A DNA stretch of 64,000 bases from Desulfocicer sp963675955. Its GTDB lineage: Bacteria > Desulfobacterota > Desulfobacteria > Desulfobacterales > Desulfobacteraceae. The stretch is from the NCBI GenBank assembly GCA_963675955.2, contig CAXXVR010000007.1, positions 372,001 to 436,000 on the forward strand, written 5' to 3'. Numbering within the stretch: position 1 is the first letter of the stretch; every line of letters starts with the position of its first letter. The notes under the pieces are model-generated. The model worked only from the letters and a program-made list of their open reading frames with translations. It did not search any database and was not told where the DNA came from. Both the position numbers and the translations under genes were made by a program. Positions 25,159-33,836 of the stretch are shown one piece after another.

Positions 25159-27119
25159 CAGGAACCTCGCCTTGCCTGGGCTCTTGCCTGGAGCCGTTCA
25201 TGCAGACGGGGGAAATATTTAAGTTCCGTGTGAGGCAAAAACAAAGCCCCCACGTAATGATCCATATACGAAGGAGTTTCTGCCAGTTCAAAGTTGGTCA
25301 TCATCTCCACCACGGCCACCACATCCCTTCTAAGCACATTGGTAAAGGAGCTCATTCTGGCCCCCAGAAGGGAACTGTTCCCCAGATAAATCACCTGTTC
25401 GGGATTAACTTCGGGCAAAAGTCCGATGGTCATGGCCTTTTCCAGATCCACATAGCTGCCGAATCCACCGGCAAGAATAATCACTTCAATGTCCTGGATG
25501 CTAAGTCCCACCTCTTCCAGAAGTGTTAATGCACCACTGTACATGGCACCCTTGGCCCGAATGAGGTTATCAATATCAGGCTCTGTTATGACAATATCCC
25601 TGTCAATCTGGGTGGCATCCTCATAGGCCAGTACATACTCCCAGACATCTTCCCGCTGGCGGATGCGCCCGGTGTTCAAAGTACGATTAAATTTTCCCCG
25701 GTTATCAATAACACCATACTCAAACAGCTGGGCCACGATGGTGATCAGGCCGGAACCACAGATGCCCTTGGGGCGCACATTTCCCTTGGTGACAATCATG
25801 GGTTCATAGGATACAGGATCAATGGAAAAATCTTCTATGGCTCCCTTGGCAGCCCGCATGCCAAAGGTGATGCCCCCTCCTTCAAAGGCCGGACCTGCAG
25901 AGCAGGCGGTACAGGCCATCCAGTCTTTGTTACCGATGACAATTTCCGCGTTGGTGCCAATATCCATGAACAGGGTAAGCTTTTCTGATTTATACATCTC
26001 GGCACCCATGACCCCCGCCACAATATCACCACCCACATAGCTTGATACCCCCGGATAAACAAGAGCCTGGGCGTGGCCAGAAAGATTAATGCCGATATCT
26101 CCGGTATGGAAGGGCGGATATAAAATAGCTGCAGGTACATAGGGAGCTCTTCTGATATAGCTGGGATTAACCCCTAAAAGCAACTGTGTCATGGTGGTAT
26201 TTCCTGCCAGCGTGATGGTGGTGATGCACTTACGATCAATTTTGCCCAGTTTGAAGATGCGGTCCAGCACATTGTTGATGGTCTCCACCACCCGTTTCTG
26301 GAGGATCTCAAGGCCATCATCTTTTTCGGCAAACATGATTCTTGAAATCACATCTTCACCATAGCTGATCTGCCCGTTGAAATCCCCATACTCTGAAATG
26401 ACCTCTCCGGTGTTCAGATCCAGCAGTTGACCATATATAGTAGTGGTGCCAATGTCCATGGCCACGGAATAGTTACAGGCAGTGGTATCCCCTGCCTCTA
26501 TATTGACAATTTGGTTTTTTCCATCCGCCCGCACCGGGCGGACAATGGTGACGGTAACCTCAAAATTCTTTTCCCGAAAAATATCGGGCACTTTTTTCAT
26601 GACATTTATATCCACCCCCAGCCGATGCTCGTTATACTGAACCTTCAAATGTTGAATCAATCGGGTGACATCGGCAATATTGTCATGGGCCGAAGGTTCG
26701 GGAAGTTTGATATATTTTTTCTCCACCGGGGGCACCAGAAGTCCCCTTTCCTTTAAGTCCTCAAAACTGAAACTTTTTACCCGGGCGGTATGACGGGGAG
26801 TTGTACCAATATTAAGCACATTTGTATCCACTTCTGATTCCACGGGAATTCTCACCACAACATCGGAAACCACATGGGACAGACAGGCCAGTCGATATCC
26901 ATTTTCTCTATCTTCGGTGGAAAGTTTGTCAAGACCGCCCCCCTCAAGCGTTCCTGACTCCAGCAAGATCCGACACTTTCCGCATACCCCCTCACCACCG
27001 CAGGAAGCATTGATATGAACCCCTGCTTCCATGGCTGCCCGGATTAAATTTTCACCGTCTGCAACTTCAATCTCTTTTCCGTGGGGTTGAAACAAAATTT
27101 TATGGATTTTCAGACTCAT
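25158..27119 (-). CDS. RACo-like corrinoid-activating ferredoxin/ASKHA protein
   Basis: 653 residues from ATG 27119 (AGGAGAATAT upstream). The N-terminus is a plant-type [2Fe-2S] ferredoxin (CGGEGVCGKCRILLESG … ACLS). A linker leads to a middle domain and the ASKHA ATPase (VAMDIGTTTIYGQL; LAGNTTMTQLLLGV; MDIGTNAEIVIGNKDW; LAGGFGSYVDLEKAMTIGLLP). This is the complete RACo/RamA-like layout for reducing a corrinoid from Co(II) to Co(I) at the expense of ATP. It fits acetyl-CoA-pathway or methyltransferase metabolism of an anaerobe. It is the first gene of a three-gene operon running to 23119. Confidence 0.9.
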   Translation of the reverse strand: MSLKIHKILFQPHGKEIEVADGENLIRAAMEAGVHINASCGGEGVCGKCRILLESGTLEGGGLDKLSTEDRENGYRLACLSHVVSDVVVRIPVESEVDTNVLNIGTTPRHTARVKSFSFEDLKERGLLVPPVEKKYIKLPEPSAHDNIADVTRLIQHLKVQYNEHRLGVDINVMKKVPDIFREKNFEVTVTIVRPVRADGKNQIVNIEAGDTTACNYSVAMDIGTTTIYGQLLDLNTGEVISEYGDFNGQISYGEDVISRIMFAEKDDGLEILQKRVVETINNVLDRIFKLGKIDRKCITTITLAGNTTMTQLLLGVNPSYIRRAPYVPAAILYPPFHTGDIGINLSGHAQALVYPGVSSYVGGDIVAGVMGAEMYKSEKLTLFMDIGTNAEIVIGNKDWMACTACSAGPAFEGGGITFGMRAAKGAIEDFSIDPVSYEPMIVTKGNVRPKGICGSGLITIVAQLFEYGVIDNRGKFNRTLNTGRIRQREDVWEYVLAYEDATQIDRDIVITEPDIDNLIRAKGAMYSGALTLLEEVGLSIQDIEVIILAGGFGSYVDLEKAMTIGLLPEVNPEQVIYLGNSSLLGARMSSFTNVLRRDVVAVVEMMTNFELAETPSYMDHYVGALFLPHTELKYFPRLHERLQARAQARRGS

Positions 27120-27790
27120 ATATTCTCCTGATTTTTCAACAACAGCATGGGGTATCATACTGCCTGTCATCTGTTTATAAGGTCCATTGTTTTTTCTCAA
27201 GGCGTTTAATCCCAAAGGGGTTGATCACAACACCGACCACTTTTTATAATCAGTGGTACAACGAGCTCATACAATCTTACCCTCCATGTGTATAATCGCT
27301 TAATAAAATAATATCCAGTCTTTTTAACGTAAAATCAAGCCCCAGATCTGTCACTGTCACTGCACCCCACATATCACATAAAATTTAAAGGCATATATAA
27401 TCAGAACCACTTTTATTTACTGTATTTTATTCATCCTCCATAACACAAAAGGCTTGCCTTTACAAGTTTATGCTCATATACTGCATGAAACATTGTTTAG
27501 TGTTGACGTAAAAACCTTTTATGATTATGACTCATAAATAAAGGATTGTCCTTGAGTGAGTCAACTAACTGAATCAATTATATAACTAACTTTTTACAAT
27601 TGGCAGAATTACGTAAAATAAAATAGATCGAATTACCATTTTTGTCAATCGGATGGATAATTTTTGATAGAAAGCACAAGAATACAAGATGAATGCTGTC
27701 CACCGACATACAGGTTTTAAAACAATATTTAAGCCTGAAAGTTGATTCCATTAATCACCGCTACAAAATTATTTAAGAAGGGAAATACAG
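27120..27790. other. Intergenic region between RACo-like and FAD-oxidase genes
   Basis: AT-rich spacer between divergent genes, so it should hold promoters for both. A GGGGTTGATCACAACACCGA motif at 27217-27236 matches the short repeat described at 23021. No coding region or clear sigma-54 site was found. Confidence 0.4.
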
Positions 27791-29221
27791 ATGGACACTC
27801 TAAATGTTTCCACATTGCGAGGCATTGTGGGAGATGAGAATGTAAAAAATGACCCGGCAGATCTCATGATATACGGGTCAGACAGTTCTGTACATGCGGC
27901 AAGACCCTGGGTAGTGGTTCGCCCTGAAAATACTGAACAGGTTCAGGCAATCATGAAATATGCCCATGAAAACAAAATTCCGGTCATCACCCGGGGGGCG
28001 GGTTCTGGCATGTGCGGACAAACCGTGCCCATCAACGGGGGCATAAGCCTGGACATGAAAAGAATGAACCGCATCCTGGAAATCAACCCATCTGACGTAT
28101 ACTGTAAAGTACAACCAGGTGTGGTGGATGATGACCTGAATGCCGCCCTTAAGCCCCATGGGGTTTTTTATCCTCCCACACCGGCATCCAGCCGCATCGC
28201 CACAATCGGTGGTGAAATAGGTAACAATGCCAGTGGCGTAAGATCCGTGAAATATGGTGCCACCCGGGATTCCGTTTTGGGAATGAAGGTGGTTCTTCCC
28301 GGTGGTAAACTGGTGACCCTGGGTGCAAGAACCCGGGTGGAGGCCACCGGCTATCAGCTGCATAAACTCATTGTTGGCTCGGAAGGTACCCTGGGTGTGG
28401 TGGTGGAAGCCACGTTAAGCTTTGTACCCATCCCAAAATTCAGATGCCTTGGCATGGCCAACTTTGATCGCCTGGAAGATGCAGGACACGCCATTGCCGA
28501 TATCATGGCAGGCGGGATCATCCCCTCCATGCTGGAACTGGTGGACAAGGTGGCCATTCAGGCGGTGAATAAAACCATGGATCTGGGACTTCCCGAGGTG
28601 GAGGCGGTACTCTTGTACGAAGCCGATGGCATGGTCAAAGAAGCCGTGGATTATGAAATTGATACCATGAAGGCCCTTTGTAAAAAGAACAATGGAAAGG
28701 GTCTGACCAGCAGCTTTGATCCCAATGAGCGGGCTAAAATATTCATGGGCAGAAAAAAACTTTTTCCCGCCCTGTCAAAATTCAGTGAAATCCTCTCCAG
28801 CACCTCCCTTGCCGATGACATGGCAGTGCCCTATTCAAAGATGGCAGAAATGGCCAGAAAAATTCATGAAATTGCCGCTGCCAATAATCTCATCATGACC
28901 GCCTATGGCCATTGCGGTTCCGGCTGCATGCACACCAAAATACTCATGGAACCGAGTCGGCAGGATCAATGGGAATCGGCCCGGGAAGCCGTATCCCAGA
29001 TTTATGAGTATGTTCGTTCCGTCAACGGAACTACCTCGGCGGAACACGGCATCGGCATCTCCAAGGCAGCGGCCTTTAAACTGGAAAAAGCAGATTCCCT
29101 GGATCTCATGTCCCAGGTAAAAAAAGCCTTTGACCCCCATGGCATTCTCAATCCGGGAAAACTGATGGATGCCCCGGCGGACTGGGTGACTGCCACAGAT
29201 TTAAGGTACATGGTGGCCTGA
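27791..29221 (+). CDS. FAD-linked 2-hydroxyacid (D-lactate/glycolate) dehydrogenase, GlcD type
   Basis: 476 residues with RBS AAGAAGGGA. The PCMH-type FAD-binding domain is clear: VVRPENTEQVQAIMKYA, 'TRGAGSGMCGQTVP', 'TPASSRIATIGGEIGNNASG' and 'KLIVGSEGTLGVVVEA'. The C-terminal cap has 'YGHCGSGCMHTKIL' and 'SAEHGIGISK', the substrate/metal region of lactate/glycolate oxidases. It would oxidise D-lactate (or glycolate) to the keto acid. The next gene is an Fe-S protein and then LarA racemase, so D-lactate supplied by racemisation is the most likely substrate. Confidence 0.88.
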   Translation: MDTLNVSTLRGIVGDENVKNDPADLMIYGSDSSVHAARPWVVVRPENTEQVQAIMKYAHENKIPVITRGAGSGMCGQTVPINGGISLDMKRMNRILEINPSDVYCKVQPGVVDDDLNAALKPHGVFYPPTPASSRIATIGGEIGNNASGVRSVKYGATRDSVLGMKVVLPGGKLVTLGARTRVEATGYQLHKLIVGSEGTLGVVVEATLSFVPIPKFRCLGMANFDRLEDAGHAIADIMAGGIIPSMLELVDKVAIQAVNKTMDLGLPEVEAVLLYEADGMVKEAVDYEIDTMKALCKKNNGKGLTSSFDPNERAKIFMGRKKLFPALSKFSEILSSTSLADDMAVPYSKMAEMARKIHEIAAANNLIMTAYGHCGSGCMHTKILMEPSRQDQWESAREAVSQIYEYVRSVNGTTSAEHGIGISKAAAFKLEKADSLDLMSQVKKAFDPHGILNPGKLMDAPADWVTATDLRYMVA

Positions 29222-29396
29222 CACAACGCGCATTGAATGACAAATATAAATACTTCACAACCCATGAAAAAGGTAAACAAGGCTAATTATGGAACCAGCC
29301 CCCGGCACACCCTGGTATCGACCCAGAAACCTTCTTGAGCCAGGACCCATTAGCCCCAGAACCACCTTTTATCATAAACATATGGAATAAAAACAA

Positions 29397-30359
29397 ATGG
29401 CAACCCAAATGGAACCCCGCGCATTTAAACCCATCCACCTGGAAAAATGGAAAAACAATCTGGACAGCTGTATCCGCTGCGGATATTGCTACGAACACTG
29501 CCCGGTCTTTAAATTTGACCGCTGGGAATCCGATGCCCCCCGGGCAAAAATGATAATGATCTTCGGACTTTTGTCCGGACAGCTGGAACCATCCACCTAC
29601 ATAGCCGATAAAATTGCTTCCTGCTTTTATTGCGGACGCTGTGTGGCTGCCTGCTCCAGTGGTGTTCCCCTGACAGAAATCTTCACCGATGCCAAAAAAG
29701 ATTTTGCCGGCACGGCCTGGGAAAGCCCCGGTACCACAGCCCTCACCGGTCCAGAATGCGCCTCATGTCTGGCCTGTGTCCGGGCCTGCCCCCATGAAGC
29801 CCGCACTTTTGTGGACGGTAAAATCATCACAGACATTGTGAAATGCCAGAGTTGCGGTGCCTGTGTGGATGTGTGCCCCAACAAGGCAGTCTTTACCCGC
29901 TTAAGCTACGGCACAGATCAGCAGGCTCTGAACCGTGAAATCGGTCTGTTCCTGGAAAAAGATCAGGCCAAGGCCATTGTTTTTGGCTGCAACTGGTCTT
30001 TTTATCCAGATCTTCAGTCTTCAGTCATGATGCCCACAAAAAACACTCCATCTGAAGAATACAAAATCCTGATCAACATGTGCGGTGGCAGGCTGGAAAA
30101 GCCCCTGCTTCTGGAACCTTTTTTGAAAAATGGCTGGGGGGTCCTGGTGGCCTGTTGCCCGGATGGGGATTGCGAGCATGATGGAAACGTCAAGGCAAAA
30201 ACCCATGTGGCATCCATCAAAAAATTTCTGGAGCAGATAAACATTGAACCGGAACGCATTGAGCTTGTGCAGATTGCCCATGGCGACAAGGCAGGCTTTC
30301 AAAAAGCCATTGATGGGTTCATGGAAACCATCAATGCCCTTGGCCCGCTGAAAAAATAG
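29397..30359 (+). CDS. Fe-S electron-transfer protein: GlpC/HdrC-like ferredoxin plus MvhD-like domain
   Basis: 320 residues. The first half has CIRCGYCYEHCP and CFYCGRCVAAC, a pair of cluster motifs as in GlpC and HdrC. A second pair follows (CASCLACVRACP; CQSCGACVDVCP). The C-terminal ~130 residues are MvhD-like: 'VFGCNWSFYPDLQ', 'NMCGGRLEKPLLLEPF', and 'VACCPDGDCEHDGNVKA'. One Cys of the usual CNWC motif is Ser, so the [2Fe-2S] site may be altered. MvhD passes electrons into HdrA-type flavoproteins. Its place after the FAD dehydrogenase suggests it carries lactate electrons to an Hdr/Qmo-like acceptor. Confidence 0.75.
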   Translation: MATQMEPRAFKPIHLEKWKNNLDSCIRCGYCYEHCPVFKFDRWESDAPRAKMIMIFGLLSGQLEPSTYIADKIASCFYCGRCVAACSSGVPLTEIFTDAKKDFAGTAWESPGTTALTGPECASCLACVRACPHEARTFVDGKIITDIVKCQSCGACVDVCPNKAVFTRLSYGTDQQALNREIGLFLEKDQAKAIVFGCNWSFYPDLQSSVMMPTKNTPSEEYKILINMCGGRLEKPLLLEPFLKNGWGVLVACCPDGDCEHDGNVKAKTHVASIKKFLEQINIEPERIELVQIAHGDKAGFQKAIDGFMETINALGPLKK

Positions 30360-30371
30360 CATTTTTTATGA

Positions 30372-30484
30372 CCCACAACAAATATAGGGTCGTAGACGCG
30401 GAGCCAAATGGTATTATACCGCCGCCCCCCCGACGGGCAATGGTCCCAGACCGGAACTGTAGACAGCTCAATTGTCCGGTTCCT
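30372..30484 (+). repeat. Long-hairpin dispersed repeat R1, copy 2 (right arm lost)
   Basis: It shares GTAGACGCGGAGCCAAATGG, GCCGCCCCCCCGACGGGCAA and CCGGAACTGTAGACAGCTC with copy 1. It ends after GTCCGGTTCC, without the complementary G-run, so the full hairpin cannot form. Confidence 0.7.
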
Positions 30485-30645
30485 TATGTTTCACATCACA
30501 CACAAAACAACTGTGGGTTGCAGGCGTTGTTATTCCATGGCAACAAATTTGGATCTGCATTTCATCTGGGGGTCGGTATTTAATCCGTACTTCCATGGTA
30601 TCTGCAAATCAGAACGCCTGTAACGGACAGAAAAGAGGAAAATAT

Positions 30646-31896
30646 ATGAAAATATCTGTTCCCTATGGGAAGACGGAAAAACTTACCGCAGACCTTGGCA
30701 ACACCATTGATCCGGTGATTCTAGAAGCCAATGATGTGGTCATTGGAGACACCAACAGCCTGATCCAAAAAGCCATGGCATCCCCCCAGGAAAGTAAAGA
30801 TCTGTCAACATTTCTGGCAGACGCAAACGACCTTTTAATCATTGTCAATGATGCCACCCGCCCCACCCCCACCAGCACCGTGCTGGATGCCATCTGGGAC
30901 GATATAAAGGCCATTCCCTTAAAATTCATCATTGCCACCGGTGCCCATAGAGGCCCCAGCGAAGAGGAATACATTCAGATTTTCGGCTCTCACTACAAAA
31001 ATATCAAAGATAAGATCGTGGTGCACGATGCTTTAAAGGACGAAGAGATGGTTTACCTTGGCAATTCTTCCAACGGCACGGAGATGTTTGTCCATGAAGA
31101 AGGCGTCAAGGCTCACAAGATCATCATCATCGGATCGGTGGAACCCCACTATTTTGCAGGATACACCGGTGGAAGAAAATCCTTTCTGCCCGGTATAGCC
31201 TCGTATAAAACCATTGAGCAGAACCATAAACTGGCCCTGGTTCCCGAGGCCTGTGCCCTGGCCCTGGATGGCAACCCGGTACATGAAGACATGATTGATG
31301 CACTCAAGGTTGTGAAAAAAGAAATTTTTGCCATCATGACCGTACTGGACAAAAATCACAAAATCTACGCCGTCACAGCCGGAGATATACACGCCTCCTT
31401 TTACGCGGCCATTGAACGGGCAAATGAGGTCTTTTGCGCCCCCATCAAAAAAAAGGCGGATATTGTGGTTTCCGTGGTAAAATTTCCCGCAGACATTGAT
31501 CTGTACCAGGCCCAGAAGGGTATTGACAACGCTAAACTGGCCCTGAAAAAAGATGGTATTCTCATCCTGGTGGCTAAATGCCGATGCGGCATCGGCGGCA
31601 AGGCCTTTGCCGATCTGCTGGGCAGTTGTGATAGCCCCCAGGAGGTACTTGACACCATTGAAACAGGATATAAGCTGGGATATCACAAGGCCGCCAAAAT
31701 GGCAGAAATAGGTCTCTGGGCCGAAATGTGGGGGGTTACCGACATCCCGGATAACGATATTGAAAAACTTTTTATCCGCCCCTTCCATAGCCTTCAGGAA
31801 GCCCTTGATGCGGCCCTTGAGCAAAAAGGCGCTGATGCCGATGTCATGTTTCTCATGGACGGCAGTCTCACCGTTCCCATGCTCCAGGCCCAATAA
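30646..31896 (+). CDS. larA: Nickel-dependent lactate racemase family protein (LarA-like)
   Basis: 416 residues from ATG 30646 (AGAGG upstream); an upstream in-frame start at 30472 falls in a repeat. LarA signatures are present: NDATRPTPTSTVLD, 'IIATGAHRGPSEEEY', 'SVEPHYFAGYTGGRKSFLPGIASY' and 'GDIHASFYAAIERAN'. LarA carries a Ni-pincer nucleotide made by LarB, LarC and LarE, none of which is in this window, and interconverts D- and L-lactate or other 2-hydroxyacids. The preceding 2-hydroxyacid dehydrogenase and Fe-S protein make lactate the most likely substrate. A hairpin terminator follows the gene. Confidence 0.85.
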   Translation: MKISVPYGKTEKLTADLGNTIDPVILEANDVVIGDTNSLIQKAMASPQESKDLSTFLADANDLLIIVNDATRPTPTSTVLDAIWDDIKAIPLKFIIATGAHRGPSEEEYIQIFGSHYKNIKDKIVVHDALKDEEMVYLGNSSNGTEMFVHEEGVKAHKIIIIGSVEPHYFAGYTGGRKSFLPGIASYKTIEQNHKLALVPEACALALDGNPVHEDMIDALKVVKKEIFAIMTVLDKNHKIYAVTAGDIHASFYAAIERANEVFCAPIKKKADIVVSVVKFPADIDLYQAQKGIDNAKLALKKDGILILVAKCRCGIGGKAFADLLGSCDSPQEVLDTIETGYKLGYHKAAKMAEIGLWAEMWGVTDIPDNDIEKLFIRPFHSLQEALDAALEQKGADADVMFLMDGSLTVPMLQAQ

Positions 31897-31902
31897 CACA
31901 CG

Positions 31903-31948
31903 CCTGGGGTTATAGCTCTGCCATTTATAAAAAACCCAGGGGTTTTCT
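31903..31948 (+). terminator. Rho-independent terminator after larA
   Basis: CCTGGGGTT pairs with AACCCAGG (one bulge), followed by GGTTTTCTT, 7 bases after the larA stop. Confidence 0.6.
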
Positions 31949-31980
31949 TGCCGGTTTTTTCTTATTAGAAAATAAAACTT

Positions 31981-32121
31981 TCGGGCAACCTCTGTAGAGC
32001 CGCCCCCGAGGGACAATAGGAACCGGCCAATTGAGCCGTCTACGGTTCCGGGCCAGGCCCATTGCCCCTCGGGGGGGCATAATACCTTTTTCGTTATTCG
32101 TTGTGTCGACAGGCCGACATG
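31981..32121 (-). repeat. Long-hairpin dispersed repeat R1, copy 3 (inverted)
   Basis: Reverse complement of copy 1 with changes: reads GGCAACCTCTGTAGAGCCGC, then CCATTGCCCCTCGGGGGGGC. Both arms are present, so the hairpin can form. Confidence 0.7.
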
Positions 32122-32130
32122 ACCGTTATA

Positions 32131-32180
32131 AAAAAAAAGCCGTTCAACGGATAGTATCAATCCATTGAACGGCTTTTCTT
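32131..32180 (-). terminator. Bidirectional terminator at the end of the metV-metF-hdr operon
   Basis: GCCGTTCAACGGAT pairs with ATCCATTGAACGGC (one mismatch) around a 7-base loop. The A-run on the left gives T8 on the minus strand, and TTTTCTT lies on the right. It can stop the 36.6-32.3 kb operon and reads from the larA side. Confidence 0.75.
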
Positions 32181-32261
32181 AAATATATGCGTCCTCACCC
32201 CGGACCCTGGTCCACATGGGGAAGATTTTTTTGTTAAAGCATAAAACCTTAGAAACAGAAA

Positions 32262-33836
32262 TTAAAGCTTTTCGGCAAATTCATTTACCTTGACAGCAAA
32301 TTCCCGGGCCATGTTGGATGCGATGGTGGTAAAGACCACCCGATCTTTATTAAGACCCATGTTTTCCAGCCTCTGACGAATCTCTTCAACCCGCCATCCG
32401 GCATAGATATTACCACGTTCTGCCTTGCAGTTACCTTCATGGCAGGCGGCAACCATCACACCGTCGGCCCCTTCCACAAGGGCCTTCATGATAAATTCCA
32501 CATCCACCTTTCCAGCACAGGGTACCTTGACCATACGGAACCCGTCAGGCATCTCATGGCCAAACTGAGCTGCTGCTTCTCCGGCTTCCAGTGCAGAATT
32601 CTTACAGCAGAAGGCAACAATGGAAGGAGATGTACCGGCGGAAGAAGCCACAGCCTCCTTAATGCCGCTTCTCAAATCGTCATCGGAAAATTCACCCAGC
32701 TGGATGGCGTCCATGGGACACTCACTGGCGCAGATACCACAGCCCTGACAGGCAGCCGGTGAAATAACCGCAGCTCCGTCCTGCCAGAAAATGGCCCCAT
32801 GGGGGCAGCAGCGATAGCAGGTGAGGCAGATGACGCACTTGGTATCATCCACCACGGCAATGTCTTCGGTGAGGGTACGAATACCATCACCTAAAAGGGC
32901 TTTTACATTCAAGGCCACATTGGCGGCATCCACACCGTCTTTGGCGACAAAAATACCTTCCCTGTTGGACTTTACCGGAAAACGATGCACATTATTGCTG
33001 GGCAGAAAACCGTCCACATCGGTGTCAATTCTAAGGGTTTGGGCAATGTCAAGATTCTCTTGACCCACCACGATACCCTCTTCTACCACTAGATAATCGG
33101 GTTCCAGCTCAATATCCGCCCGGACCACAGGATCGGTGATAACAATTTTAAGATTGTCCTGATCCTGTTCAATGGCAGGCATGGTTCTGGGTTTAAAACA
33201 TACCACACCCTCATGTCTGCCCTGGGTGAAGAGTCGCTCCAGACCTTTGGCTCCGACCTTTACGTTACCGGCATAGATATATGACCGGCAGTTTTCCAGT
33301 TTCTGAACATCCAGGGCCGACTGCAGTACTCTGCGGGTGGTGGCGGGATCACCTTCCTGGCCAAAACCGGACAGAAAGGCCACGGTACTGCCACTGCCGT
33401 TGATGAGTTTTTCTTTTCCAGCATCATCGGCCAGAAGAGCTTCCATCTGGCTCTGGGTAATGACCTTTTCGTTCAGGGTCAGGCCGTATTCACCGTTCAG
33501 GGCAACACTGCCGTACTGGGGAGCCACAACCACGGCACCAAAGACCTGGTCAAAGGTCTCTTCGCCTTTGGCAATGGTCACCCGGAAATCACCGGCCACA
33601 CCGGCAATGGCAACAAGGGCTGCCCCATCCTGAATTTCCACAAGGCCGTCTGCCTGCATTTCCTTGCTGCATCCGGCACTGCAGGCACAGGTGGTTTTAT
33701 TACCGATTACCACGGCCTTATATCCTTGGGCGGCGATCTTTGCTGCGGACTCAAGGCCCGCTTTACCGGCACCCACCACCAGGACATCTTTATTTATCTC
33801 GACTTCAACCATTTTACCGCTCTTTTCTGCTATCAT
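32262..33836 (-). CDS. HdrA-like flavoprotein with [4Fe-4S] pair and MvhD domain (QmoB-like)
   Basis: 524 residues. N-terminal FAD Rossmann (DVLVVGAGKAGLESAAKIA), a Cys set CACSAGC, then an FAD-binding part. A ferredoxin pair follows (CVICLTCYRCCP; CQGCGICASECP) near 345-395, and a C-terminal MvhD-like domain (CCKNSALEAG, 'VPCAGKVDVEFIMKALVEGADGVMVAACHEGNC'). This layout matches QmoB/HdrA-MvhD fusions. It begins with ATGA overlap on the preceding hdrA-like gene. As the last gene of metV-metF-hdrA-hdrA it likely links methylene-THF reduction to a low-potential or bifurcating electron path. Confidence 0.85.
   Translation of the reverse strand: MIAEKSGKMVEVEINKDVLVVGAGKAGLESAAKIAAQGYKAVVIGNKTTCACSAGCSKEMQADGLVEIQDGAALVAIAGVAGDFRVTIAKGEETFDQVFGAVVVAPQYGSVALNGEYGLTLNEKVITQSQMEALLADDAGKEKLINGSGSTVAFLSGFGQEGDPATTRRVLQSALDVQKLENCRSYIYAGNVKVGAKGLERLFTQGRHEGVVCFKPRTMPAIEQDQDNLKIVITDPVVRADIELEPDYLVVEEGIVVGQENLDIAQTLRIDTDVDGFLPSNNVHRFPVKSNREGIFVAKDGVDAANVALNVKALLGDGIRTLTEDIAVVDDTKCVICLTCYRCCPHGAIFWQDGAAVISPAACQGCGICASECPMDAIQLGEFSDDDLRSGIKEAVASSAGTSPSIVAFCCKNSALEAGEAAAQFGHEMPDGFRMVKVPCAGKVDVEFIMKALVEGADGVMVAACHEGNCKAERGNIYAGWRVEEIRQRLENMGLNKDRVVFTTIASNMAREFAVKVNEFAEKL

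Noticed and set aside
30472..30645. N-terminal extension of LarA by 58 residues
   Set aside because: It comes from intergenic sequence with repeat R1; the RBS and the family start are at 30646.
31033..32160. 375-residue frame antisense to larA
   Set aside because: It overlaps larA almost fully and runs through the R1 repeat; the larA motifs are clear on the other strand.
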